Positions 1-7,177 of a stretch of DNA of 8,329 bases are shown one piece after another. Location: positions 1-8,329 of the forward strand of contig JACPAU010000013.1 in assembly GCA_016180705.1 (NCBI GenBank), read 5' to 3'. A program made the translations under genes and the position numbers. This DNA comes from Candidatus Methylomirabilota bacterium. GTDB taxonomy: Bacteria > Methylomirabilota > Methylomirabilia > Methylomirabilales > JACPAU01. Numbering within the stretch: position 1 is the stretch's first letter; each line of letters begins with the position of its first letter. The notes under the pieces were generated by a model that had not been told where the DNA came from, ran no database searches, and saw only the letters and a program-made list of their open reading frames with translations.

Positions 1-1083
1 GAAGCGATCCAGATCCTGAACAGGCGGGTCGTACCGGCACGCGACCAGGAGCGCGACCTGGTCCGCCGCCTCGTGGCTGCCGAGAGGCCTCGCACGAAGG
101 ACATCACGGCGTCGGCCCTCGGCGCGGCCTCCCGGGCCTTCCGGGCGATGCTCTTCACTGCAGGGATCGCACTCGCGGCCGGGGTCGGCATCGCCTGGGG
201 GGTGACCCGCTCCATCACCGGTCCCTTGCGCGGCACGATCACCACGCTGGCCTCCGCCTGTTCCGAAATCCTCGCCGCCACGACCCAGCAGGCCTCCGGG
301 ACGGCCGAGGAGGCCACGGCGGTCCAGGAGACCTCCACGACCGTGGACGAGGTGAAGCAGACGGCCCAGGTGGCGGCCCAGAAGGCCCGGGCGGTGGCGG
401 AGGCCGCGCAGAAGACGGCGCAGACCTCCCAGGACGGGCGGCGGGCGGTGGAGGAGAGCGTGAAGGCCATGCAGGAGGCCCGGGCCCGCATGGAGGCGAT
501 CGCCGAGCGCATCCTGGGCCTGAGCGAGCAGGGGCAGGCCATCGCGGAGATCATCGCGACCGTCAACGACCTCGCCGAGCAGTCGAACCTCCTGGCGGTC
601 AACGCGGCCATCGAGGCGGCCAAGGCCGGGGAGGCGGGGAAGGGCTTCGCCGTGGTGGCGGCCGAGGTGAAGGCCCTGGCGGAGCAGTCCAAGCAGGCCA
701 CCGGCCAGGTCCGGGGGATCCTCCAGGAGATCCAGCGGGCGACCCAGGCGGCGGTGATGGCGGCCGAGCAGGGCGTGAAGGCCTCGGAGGCGGGGGTGGG
801 CGTGGCGACCCGCGCCGGCGAGGCGATCCGCGTCCTGACCGACGGGGTGACCGAGTCCGCCCAGGCGGCGCAGCAGATCCTCGCCTCGGCCCAGCAGCAG
901 GGGGCCGGGATGGACCAGGTGGCGGTCGCGATGCAGAACATCCAGCAGGCCTCCACCCAGAACATGGCCTCGACGCGCCAGGTGGAGCGGGCGGCCCAGG
1001 ACCTGAACGAGCTGGCGCGCCGGCTCACGGCCCTGGTGGCGGCAGGGGGGAACCAGGACGGGCCCGGGGCCGCGAGGGGCTGA
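1..1083 (+). CDS. Methyl-accepting chemotaxis protein, 5'-truncated by window edge
   Basis: The frame is open from base 1 to the TGA at 1081-1083, so the N-terminus lies outside the window; the GTG at 73 is internal and should not be taken as the start. About 48 residues of an extracytoplasmic, probably helical sensor end are followed by one membrane helix (about nt 145-207, [20 protein letters not shown]). A short HAMP-like stretch (SITGPLR) comes next, then a long Ala/Gln/Glu-rich coiled coil typical of the receptor signalling domain. The conserved hairpin tip is intact (nt 577-690: [19 protein letters not shown], then [11 protein letters not shown]). This tip binds CheA and CheW in known receptors. 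The C-terminus ends in a Gly/Pro/Ala tail and lacks the NWETF-type pentapeptide that tethers CheR/CheB in enterobacterial receptors. The stop is 3 bases before cheA, so receptor and kinase are co-transcribed. The ligand cannot be inferred. Confidence 0.95.
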   Translation, partial: EAIQILNRRVVPARDQERDLVRRLVAAERPRTKDITASALGAASRAFRAMLFTAGIALAAGVGIAWGVTRSITGPLRGTITTLASACSEILAATTQQASGTAEEATAVQETSTTVDEVKQTAQVAAQKARAVAEAAQKTAQTSQDGRRAVEESVKAMQEARARMEAIAERILGLSEQGQAIAEIIATVNDLAEQSNLLAVNAAIEAAKAGEAGKGFAVVAAEVKALAEQSKQATGQVRGILQEIQRATQAAVMAAEQGVKASEAGVGVATRAGEAIRVLTDGVTESAQAAQQILASAQQQGAGMDQVAVAMQNIQQASTQNMASTRQVERAAQDLNELARRLTALVAAGGNQDGPGAARG

Positions 1084-1086
1084 GGG

Positions 1087-3291
1087 ATGGCCGGCAAGAA
1101 CCAGGACATCAAGGCCCGGCTGCTCGCCACCTTCCGGGTGGAGGCGGAGGAGCACCTGCAGGCCATCACCGCGAACCTCGTGGCACTGGACCGCGGCCTC
1201 CCTGCGGCCGAGGCCGGCGGCCTCGTCGAGGCCACGTTCCGGGAGGTCCACACCCTCAAGGGGGCGGCCCGCTCCGTCAGCCTGATGGACGTGGAGGCGC
1301 TCTGCCAGGCGCTGGAGTCCCTCCTCAGCCGGATGACACGGGGACGCCTGCCGCTCTCCCGTCCCCTGCTCCAGCGCCTCCAGGAAGGCACTGACGGGGT
1401 GGCCCGCCTCCTCGCCGGCGGCGAAGCCCCGGCAGGCGTGAGAGAACTGATCGACCGTCTCGAGCGTGTCAGCGACGACCCGGCGGCCGAGGCGGCTGAG
1501 CCGGCTGCAACTCCCCCTCCTCCTGCCGAAGCCCACTCGGGACCGGCGCCCTCGCTCCCCGCAACGGACACGATTCGCCTCCCCACCGCCAGGCTCGATG
1601 CGTTGCTCCTCCAGGCCGAGGAGCTCCTCGCCCCCAACCTCGCCGCTGCGGAGCGGGCCCGGGAGGCCCGGGCCTTCGTCGAGGCCTTGGGTCGCTACCG
1701 GGCGGCCCTGAATCGGCCCCGGGCAGGCCAGAGACCGCGCGACCCGAACGCGTCGATTGCCGCGCTCCCGGCGGACCTGGACGCGGGGCTGCGCTCCCTG
1801 GAGGCCCAGGCCCGGGAGCTGGCCGGCCATCTGGTCCGCGACGAACGGATGATCAGAGGGGCCGTGGACGGCCTCCAGGAGGAGATGCGGGGCCTCCGGA
1901 TGATGCCTGCTTCCACGGTCCTGGACCTCTTCCCGCGGATGGTCCAGGACCTGGCCCGAGAGCAGGGCAAGGACGTGGAGTGGGTGATCCGGGGCGGCGA
2001 CCTGGAGGTGGACCGGCGCGTGCTCGAGACGATGAAGGCCCCGCTGATCCACCTGGTGCGGAACGCCGTGGATCACGGCATCGAGCCACCGGAGGCCCGG
2101 GTGCAGGCCGGCAAACCGGTCCGGGGCCGGGTGGCCGTGAGCGTCGCCTCCCTGGAGGGCAACCGGATCGAGATCCGCGTCGAGGACGATGGGCAGGGGA
2201 TCGACGCGGCCCAGGTGAAGGCGGCGGCACTCCGGGGCCGTCTCCTGACCGGGGAGGAGGTTCAGGCACTGACGGAGGAGGAAGCCCTGGCGCTCGTCTA
2301 TCGCTCGGGCCTCAGCACGAGCGCCATCATCACGGATGTCTCGGGCCACGGCCTCGGGCTGGCGATCGTCAAGGAGCGGGTGGAACAGATCGGAGGCCAG
2401 GTCAACTTGGAGAGCCGGCCGGGCGCCGGGACGAGCGTCCGGATGGTCCTCCCGGCCAGCATCGCCACCTTCCGCGGCCTGCGGGTCCAGGCAGCCGGGC
2501 AGTCCTACCTGCTCCCAACCGAGGCGGTCGAGCGGGCGATCCGCATCGCTCCAGGGGAGGTCGAAAGAGTGGAGGGGCGGGAGGCCATCCGCTGGAACGG
2601 ACATCCCCTGGGCGTTGCCAGCCTGGCGCGCCTCCTCGGCGCCGCGGAGCGGGCCGAGTCGCCCGAGGGCGGGCGCAAGCTGCCCTGCGTCATCGTGGGG
2701 GCCGGGGAGGAGCGCGTGGGGCTCCTGGTCGATGAGGTCCTGGGCGAGCAGGAGGTGGTGGTCAAGGAGTTGAGACCGCCGCTCGTCCGGGTGAAGAACG
2801 TAGCCGGCGCGGGCCTCCTGGGGAGCGGGCAGGTGGTCCTGATCCTCCGCCCCGCCGATCTCCTGCGGTCAGCGCAACAGCAGCCCGGGCCGCCGACGTC
2901 CCCGGCCGTCCCCCCGGAAGAGGCGCGGCGGAAGACGATCCTGGTCGTGGACGACTCCATTACGACCCGGACCATGGAGAAGAACCTTTTGGAGACCGCC
3001 GGCTACCAGGTGCGGGTGGCCGTGGACGGCGTCGAGGCCTGGACGCTCCTCAAGAGCGAGGAGTTTGACCTGGTGCTGTCGGACGTGGACATGCCGCGGA
3101 TGGACGGCTTCGAGCTGACGGCCCGGATTCGGGCGGACCGGAAGTTGGCCGAACTCCCCGTGGTGCTCGTGACCGCGCTCGAGGCCCGGGAGGACAAGGA
3201 GCGGGGGATCGAGGTGGGCGCCAACGCCTATATCATCAAGTCGAGTTTCGACCAGTCGAACCTTCTGGAGATCATCCGCCGGCTCGTGTAA
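1087..3291 (+). CDS. cheA: Hybrid chemotaxis histidine kinase CheA with C-terminal receiver domain
   Basis: A 734-residue cytoplasmic kinase that would pass phosphate from its HPt histidine to receiver domains under receptor control. Domains: HPt at about 8-105 with phospho-acceptor H55 in HTLKGAARS; a Pro/Ala-rich linker (about 125-160) where a P2 CheY-docking domain would sit, with no recognisable P2; a long P3 dimerisation helical hairpin (about 165-275, ending GLRMMP); the P4 ATPase with N box (HLVRNAVDHG, N326), G1 box (D367-G371, DDGQG) and G2 box (G420-L425, GHGLGL); a CheW-like P5 (about 459-597); and a receiver (616-734) with acid pair D622/D623, acceptor D666, T696 and K718. K718 lies in IIKSSFDQ, a context familiar from receivers fused to CheA, as in WspE and FrzE-like kinases, where the usual K-P is replaced. 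The ATG at 1087 has a GAGGGG Shine-Dalgarno at 1074-1079. All catalytic residues are present, so activity is expected. Function is inferred from domain order. Confidence 0.96.
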   Translation: MAGKNQDIKARLLATFRVEAEEHLQAITANLVALDRGLPAAEAGGLVEATFREVHTLKGAARSVSLMDVEALCQALESLLSRMTRGRLPLSRPLLQRLQEGTDGVARLLAGGEAPAGVRELIDRLERVSDDPAAEAAEPAATPPPPAEAHSGPAPSLPATDTIRLPTARLDALLLQAEELLAPNLAAAERAREARAFVEALGRYRAALNRPRAGQRPRDPNASIAALPADLDAGLRSLEAQARELAGHLVRDERMIRGAVDGLQEEMRGLRMMPASTVLDLFPRMVQDLAREQGKDVEWVIRGGDLEVDRRVLETMKAPLIHLVRNAVDHGIEPPEARVQAGKPVRGRVAVSVASLEGNRIEIRVEDDGQGIDAAQVKAAALRGRLLTGEEVQALTEEEALALVYRSGLSTSAIITDVSGHGLGLAIVKERVEQIGGQVNLESRPGAGTSVRMVLPASIATFRGLRVQAAGQSYLLPTEAVERAIRIAPGEVERVEGREAIRWNGHPLGVASLARLLGAAERAESPEGGRKLPCVIVGAGEERVGLLVDEVLGEQEVVVKELRPPLVRVKNVAGAGLLGSGQVVLILRPADLLRSAQQQPGPPTSPAVPPEEARRKTILVVDDSITTRTMEKNLLETAGYQVRVAVDGVEAWTLLKSEEFDLVLSDVDMPRMDGFELTARIRADRKLAELPVVLVTALEAREDKERGIEVGANAYIIKSSFDQSNLLEIIRRLV

Positions 3292-3312
3292 CCGGCCGCT
3301 CGTGGAGGATGG

Positions 3313-4347
3313 ATGATCCGCGTTCTCGTGGCAGAAGACTCGGCAGTCACGCGGGAGTACCTGGCCTACCTGCTCGGGCAGGACCCCATGCTGCGGGTAG
3401 TCGGTCTCGCCCGGGACGGCCAGGAGGCCCTGGAGCAGGCCGAGCAGCTGAAGCCCGACGTCATCCTGATGGACGTGCACATGCCTCGGCTGGACGGCTA
3501 CGAGGCGACCCGGCGGATCATGGAGCGGATCCCCACGCCTATCGTGATGGTCAGCGCCAGCCTGGACCGGGACGAGGTCGCCATAAGCTTCGAGGCGCTG
3601 AAGGCCGGAGCCGTGACGCTGGTGGACAAGCCCCGGGGACCGGATCATCCGGCCCAGGCCGAGAGCGCCCGGCGGCTCGTGGAGACCGTGAAGCTCATGG
3701 CGGAGGTGAAGGTGGTCCGGCGGTTCCCCAGGCGGGAGCGCCCCGTCACGCCTCCGTCATTTCCTGGTCCCTCCGACCGGACGATCCGGCTGGTTGCCAT
3801 CGCCGCCTCGACCGGCGGGCCGCAGGTGCTCGCGGAGATCCTGGCAGGGCTCCAGGCCAATTTCGCGCCCGCCATTCTCATCGTGCAACACATCGCCCCG
3901 GGGTTCACCGAGGGGCTCGCGCAGTGGCTCGGGCACGCCACGCCCCTGGAAGTGAAGGTGTCCGCACCCGCAGAGGGGGTGCGTCCTGGGGTCGTCTACC
4001 TGGCTCCGGAGGGCTACCAGATGGGCATCACGAAGGATGGCCGGATCCGCCTCACGAAGGACCTCTTCGAGGACGGCTTCCGCCCCTCGGCGTCGTACCT
4101 CTTTCACTCCGTTGCGGAGGCCTACGGCCGCTCGGCAGTAGGTGTCGTCCTCACGGGGATGGGCCGAGACGGGGCATCCGGCCTGCGGCAACTCCGGGAG
4201 GCAGGCGGGGTGACCATTGCCCAGGACGAGACGACGAGCGTGGTCTTCGGGATGCCGGCGGAGGCCATCCGGCTAGGGGCAGCCGAGTACATTCTCCCAC
4301 GGGGGCAGATCGCGCCCGCGATTCGTTCCCTCGTGACGCGGGGCTAG
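3313..4347 (+). CDS. cheB: Chemotaxis response regulator protein-glutamate methylesterase CheB
   Basis: A 344-residue CheB that would remove methyl groups from, and possibly deamidate, receptor glutamates/glutamines, giving adaptation for the upstream receptor. The N-terminal receiver (1-115) has E8/D9, acceptor D54 in LMDVHMPRLDG, S81 and K107 in DKP. A Pro/Arg-containing linker (about 116-157) leads to the CheB methylesterase domain (about 158-344). The catalytic triad is visible: S166 in AASTGGP, H193 in QHIAPGF (often QHMPPGF in other CheBs) and D286 in TGMGRDGASG. Length and spacing match classical CheB of about 350 residues. The start ATG follows a GGAGG at 3304-3308 after a 21-base gap from cheA. 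An overlapping ATG at 3309 opens a different frame with an Arg/Gly-rich, domain-less product and is rejected. A partner CheR is not in the window. Confidence 0.97.
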   Translation: MIRVLVAEDSAVTREYLAYLLGQDPMLRVVGLARDGQEALEQAEQLKPDVILMDVHMPRLDGYEATRRIMERIPTPIVMVSASLDRDEVAISFEALKAGAVTLVDKPRGPDHPAQAESARRLVETVKLMAEVKVVRRFPRRERPVTPPSFPGPSDRTIRLVAIAASTGGPQVLAEILAGLQANFAPAILIVQHIAPGFTEGLAQWLGHATPLEVKVSAPAEGVRPGVVYLAPEGYQMGITKDGRIRLTKDLFEDGFRPSASYLFHSVAEAYGRSAVGVVLTGMGRDGASGLRQLREAGGVTIAQDETTSVVFGMPAEAIRLGAAEYILPRGQIAPAIRSLVTRG

Positions 4348-4360
4348 AGAGGGGATCGTC

Positions 4361-5728
4361 ATGATGCGGAAGATCCTGGTCGTCGAGGACAGCCCGACCC
4401 AGGCCGAGCGTGTCCGCCTGCTCCTCGAGGGAGAGGGATTCCGAGTAGACCTGGCGGCGAACGGCCGGCAGGGGCTCGAGAGGCTCAAGCTCGAGCGTCC
4501 GGACCTGATCATCTCCGACGTGATGATGCCCGAGATGGACGGCTACGCCTTCTGCCAGGAGGTGAAGGCGGACCCGAGGACGAAGCGGATCCCTGTCGTG
4601 CTCCTCACCCAACAGAATACCCCCGAGGACATCCTGCGGGGCCTGGAGCGGGGGGCCGACAACTTCATCACGAAGCCCTTCGAAGACGACTACCTCCTGG
4701 CCCGCGTCAAACGCATCTTCGAGAACCTGGAGCTGCGGGAACAGGGTCACCTGGAGATGGAGGTGACCCTGCGGGTGGCCAACCGGGACCTCACCATCAC
4801 TGCCGACAAGCAGCAGATCATCGAGCTGCTCTTCGCGACCTTCGACGACCTCTGCCGGGTCAATCAGCAGTTGACCGAATCCCAGAGCAAGGTGGAGAAC
4901 CGGACCCGGGAGCTGCAGGCGGCCAACACGCGGCTCCAGAAGGCGGTGCACGAGGTCGCAGAGGCGTCCCAGCACAAGTCCGCGTTTCTCGCGAACATGT
5001 CCCACGAGCTGCGGACCCCCCTCAACTCGATCATCGGGTTCTCGGAGCTCCTCCTGACCCAGACCTTCGGCCCGTTGACCGAGAAGCAGACCCGGCACGT
5101 CAGCAACATCATGACGAGCGGGCGGCACCTCCTGACCCTCATCAACGACCTCCTCGACCTCTCCAAGGTGGAGGCGGGCCGGCTCGAGCTGCGGCCGGAG
5201 CCCCTCGCCATCCGTGACACTCTGACCGCAGCCCTGTCCGACGTCCGGCCCCAGGCAGATGCCAGGCAGATTCGGCTCCACCTCGACACGCACGACTCCC
5301 CGCCCTCCATGACCGCCGACCCGGTCCGCCTGAAGCAGATCCTCCTGAACCTCCTTTCGAACGCGGTCAAGTTCACGCCCGATGGCGGGAAGGTCACCGT
5401 GGCCGCCCGCAAGGCGGAGGACGGCCTCATCGAGATCGCCGTAACGGACACGGGGATCGGGATCCAGGCGGAGGACCTGCCGAAGCTGTTCCAGCCCTTC
5501 ACCCAGCTCGAGGCACCCGCCTCCAAGCGCTACCAGGGGACCGGGCTCGGCTTGGCGCTGACGAAGAACTTCGTGGAGCTCCACGGGGGAAGCATTGCGG
5601 TGACCTCTCAAGGCCCGGGGCGAGGGACAACCTTCACGGTGCACCTGCCTCTGGCTCCTCCCCGCCAAAAGAACGACGACGCCCAGGAGGAGAGCGATGA
5701 GTCGTCGGACGATCCTGGTCGTGGATGA
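4361..5728 (+). CDS. Receiver-histidine kinase hybrid (REC-HisKA-HATPase)
   Basis: A 455-residue protein without membrane segments, so probably cytoplasmic. The N-terminal receiver (about 3-120) has E9/D10, acceptor D53 in SDVMMPEMDG, T83 and K105 in TKPF. Residues about 125-170 form a short segment (VANRDLTITADKQQIIELL) that I cannot assign to a named domain. A coiled coil (about 168-205) leads into HisKA with H215 in SHELRTP. The HATPase domain has an N box (N330/N334 in NLLSNAVKFTP), G1 (D363-G367, DTGIG) and G2 (GTGLGLAL, 393-400). It ends in a 20-residue acidic tail encoded over the ribosome binding site and start of the next gene. The likely role is a second kinase whose activity is tuned by phosphorylation of its own receiver, perhaps by CheA, and which may phosphorylate the next two receiver proteins. 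The start ATG-ATG follows AGAGGGG at 4348-4354; the second ATG (4364) is equally possible. Kinase assignment is firm, partners are inferred. Confidence 0.94.
   Translation: MMRKILVVEDSPTQAERVRLLLEGEGFRVDLAANGRQGLERLKLERPDLIISDVMMPEMDGYAFCQEVKADPRTKRIPVVLLTQQNTPEDILRGLERGADNFITKPFEDDYLLARVKRIFENLELREQGHLEMEVTLRVANRDLTITADKQQIIELLFATFDDLCRVNQQLTESQSKVENRTRELQAANTRLQKAVHEVAEASQHKSAFLANMSHELRTPLNSIIGFSELLLTQTFGPLTEKQTRHVSNIMTSGRHLLTLINDLLDLSKVEAGRLELRPEPLAIRDTLTAALSDVRPQADARQIRLHLDTHDSPPSMTADPVRLKQILLNLLSNAVKFTPDGGKVTVAARKAEDGLIEIAVTDTGIGIQAEDLPKLFQPFTQLEAPASKRYQGTGLGLALTKNFVELHGGSIAVTSQGPGRGTTFTVHLPLAPPRQKNDDAQEESDESSDDPGRG
5685..5690 (+). promoter_or_regulatory. Strong Shine-Dalgarno inside the preceding gene, for the single receiver protein
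   Basis: AGGAGG lies 6 bases before the ATG at 5697 and within the last codons of the hybrid kinase gene. It supports the overlapping start and points to translational coupling of kinase and receiver. Confidence 0.75.
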
Positions 5729-6074
5729 CCAGCCGCTCAATCGGGAACTGGTCGCCGACCTCCTGGAACCGGCCGGGTACACTGTCCTCGAGGCGGAGGA
5801 CGGTGTGGACCTGCTCGAGCGGGTCCAGCGGGAGCACCCGGACCTGATCCTCCTGGACCTTAAGCTCCCCGGCCCGGACGGCTTCACGCTCGCGCGTCAG
5901 CTCAAGGCCCATCCGGCAACGCGCGGGGTACCGGTCGTGGCCGTCACCGCCGACCTGCTGCCGGACAAGCGGGCCTGGGCTCTCGAGGCGGGCTGCGACG
6001 GCTACCTCCGCAAGCCTCTGGATCCCCGGGAACTCCTCGAGGTCGTCACCCGGCTGCTGGCGCGCGGCGGCTAG
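5697..6074 (+). CDS. Single-domain response regulator (CheY/DivK-like receiver)
   Basis: A 125-residue protein consisting of one receiver domain and no output domain. Acid pair D10/D11, acceptor D54 in LLDLKLPGPDG, T84 in VTAD and K106 in RKP are all present, so it should be phosphorylatable. The sequence style (VVDDQPLNRELV near the N-terminus, GYLRKPLDPREL near the C-terminus) is nearer to DivK-type and hybrid-kinase receivers than to flagellar-motor CheY. It could act as a phosphate carrier or sink, or as an allosteric partner. The start is well supported by an AGGAGG 6 bases upstream, and it overlaps the kinase gene by 32 bases in another frame, implying coupled, probably stoichiometric expression. 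The most likely phosphodonor is the kinase immediately upstream, with CheA as the alternative. Its target cannot be read from the sequence. Confidence 0.93.
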   Translation: MSRRTILVVDDQPLNRELVADLLEPAGYTVLEAEDGVDLLERVQREHPDLILLDLKLPGPDGFTLARQLKAHPATRGVPVVAVTADLLPDKRAWALEAGCDGYLRKPLDPRELLEVVTRLLARGG

Positions 6075-6081
6075 CCACGAT

Positions 6082-6086
6082 GGAGG
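6082..6086 (+). promoter_or_regulatory. Shine-Dalgarno that decides the start of the HD-GYP gene
   Basis: GGAGG lies 8 bases before the ATG at 6095. The in-frame ATG at 6080 directly precedes this motif and has only the sequence GGCTAGCCACG before it, with no good Shine-Dalgarno. The start at 6095 is therefore preferred, making the protein 5 residues shorter than from 6080. Confidence 0.6.
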
Positions 6087-6094
6087 AACAGGGG

Positions 6095-7150
6095 ATGGCC
6101 AACGCGACGCGGGTGTCCACGCGGAATGCCAGGATCCTCATCGTGGACGATAACCCGGCCAACGTGGAGCTGCTGACCGCCGTGATGCAGGCCGAGGGAT
6201 ACGAGGTCGCGTCCGCCTCCGACGGCCTGGAGGCCCTGCAGCACGTGGCCGCGGCCGCCCCGGAGCTGATCCTCCTGGACGTGATGATGCCGAGGCGGGA
6301 CGGCTACGCGGTCTGCCGGGAACTCAAGCAGCAGCGCGCGACCCGCCTCGTGCCCATCGTCCTGACCACCGCCCAGGGGGATGAAGACCACCGGCTGAAG
6401 GGAATCGAGGCAGGCGCAGACGACTTCCTGACCAAGCCGGTCAGCCATGCAGAGCTGCGCGCCCGCGTCCGCTCCCTCCTGAAGCTCAAAGCCTTCACGG
6501 ACGAACTGGAGCACGCCGAAGTGGTCTTCCGGGCCCTGGCCCAGACCATCGCCACCCGGGACCGATACACGGGAAGCCACTGCGAGCGGGTGGCCGCGGC
6601 CGCCGTCGCCCTGGCCGAGCGCGTCGGCCTGCCCGGACCGGAGGTCGAGACCACGGCCCGGGGCGCCTTCCTGCACGACCTGGGGAAGGTCGGCATTCCC
6701 GATGCCGTCCTGCTCAAGCCCGGCCCCCTCGGTACTGAGGAACGGGCGGTGATCGAGCAGCATCCCGTGATCGGGGCGGATCTCCTCCGTCCCCTCAAGA
6801 CCTTCCAGGGGGTGACGACGGTCATCCGGCAGCACCATGAGCGGCTCGATGGCAGCGGCTACCCCGACCGTCTGCGCCGGGACGCGATCTCCCTGCCGGC
6901 CCAAATCGTCGGGCTCGTGGACGTCTACGAGGCCCTCACCACCACGCGCCCCTACCGGCCGGCCCTCCCGCATTCCGAAGCCGCGGCGATCCTGCGGGAG
7001 GAGGCGGCGAAGGGCTGGCGGGACCCGGATCTGGTCGAACCCTTCGTGGCCCTGATGGAGCACCGTGGGGCCCGTGGGGTCCGGCGCCCTCCCGTGGCCC
7101 GCAGGCCGACCAGGCGGAAAAAGGCGGTGGTCAGATCCTCGGGCGGCTAG
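6095..7150 (+). CDS. Receiver-HD-GYP response regulator, predicted cyclic di-GMP phosphodiesterase
   Basis: A 351-residue protein from the preferred start (356 from the alternative ATG at 6080). The N-terminal receiver (about 13-130) has D18/D19, acceptor D62 in LLDVMMPRRDG, T91/T92 and K114 in TKP. A short helical linker leads to an HD-GYP domain (about 140-325) with the family metal and signature residues: H162 (TGSHCERV), H194-D195 (LHDLGKVGIPD), H223 (EQHP), H247/H248 followed by ERLDGSGYP (GYP at 255-257), and D276 (VDVYEALTTTRPYR). HD-GYP enzymes hydrolyse cyclic di-GMP to pGpG and GMP. The complete ligand set predicts an active enzyme, controlled by phosphorylation of D62. It resembles RpfG in domain order. 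The last 25 or so residues are Arg/Lys-rich (RRPTRRKKAVV) and lie outside the catalytic domain. As the last gene of the operon and its only enzymatic effector, it is the probable output of the chemosensory system. Activity on cyclic di-GMP is inferred. Confidence 0.95.
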   Translation: MANATRVSTRNARILIVDDNPANVELLTAVMQAEGYEVASASDGLEALQHVAAAAPELILLDVMMPRRDGYAVCRELKQQRATRLVPIVLTTAQGDEDHRLKGIEAGADDFLTKPVSHAELRARVRSLLKLKAFTDELEHAEVVFRALAQTIATRDRYTGSHCERVAAAAVALAERVGLPGPEVETTARGAFLHDLGKVGIPDAVLLKPGPLGTEERAVIEQHPVIGADLLRPLKTFQGVTTVIRQHHERLDGSGYPDRLRRDAISLPAQIVGLVDVYEALTTTRPYRPALPHSEAAAILREEAAKGWRDPDLVEPFVALMEHRGARGVRRPPVARRPTRRKKAVVRSSGG

Positions 7151-7177
7151 GAGATCGCCGCCCTCCAGGCAAGAAAG

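Noticed and set aside
73..75. GTG as the start of the receptor gene
   Set aside because: The frame stays open to base 1 with sequence consistent with the end of a sensor domain, so this is an internal valine codon.
2869..3648. 259-residue minus-strand open frame opposite the CheA receiver and CheB
   Set aside because: In register with two well-supported plus-strand genes; the His/Arg/Gly-rich product is typical of antisense translation of receiver domains.
3309..4364. Plus-strand frame overlapping cheB from an ATG 4 bases earlier
   Set aside because: Gly/Arg/Ala-rich translation without domains, while the frame from 3313 gives a full CheB with its catalytic triad.
4151..5887. 578-residue open frame on the minus strand across cheB end, hybrid kinase and receiver
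   Set aside because: It is in codon register with the plus-strand genes. In this register, stops arise only from sense codons TTA, CTA and TCA, which are rare in GC-rich genes. The product has no recognisable domain.
7063..7081. Tandem CCGTGGGG repeat near the end of the HD-GYP gene
   Set aside because: Only two copies, in coding sequence for a Gly/Arg-rich tail; no sign of a wider repeat.
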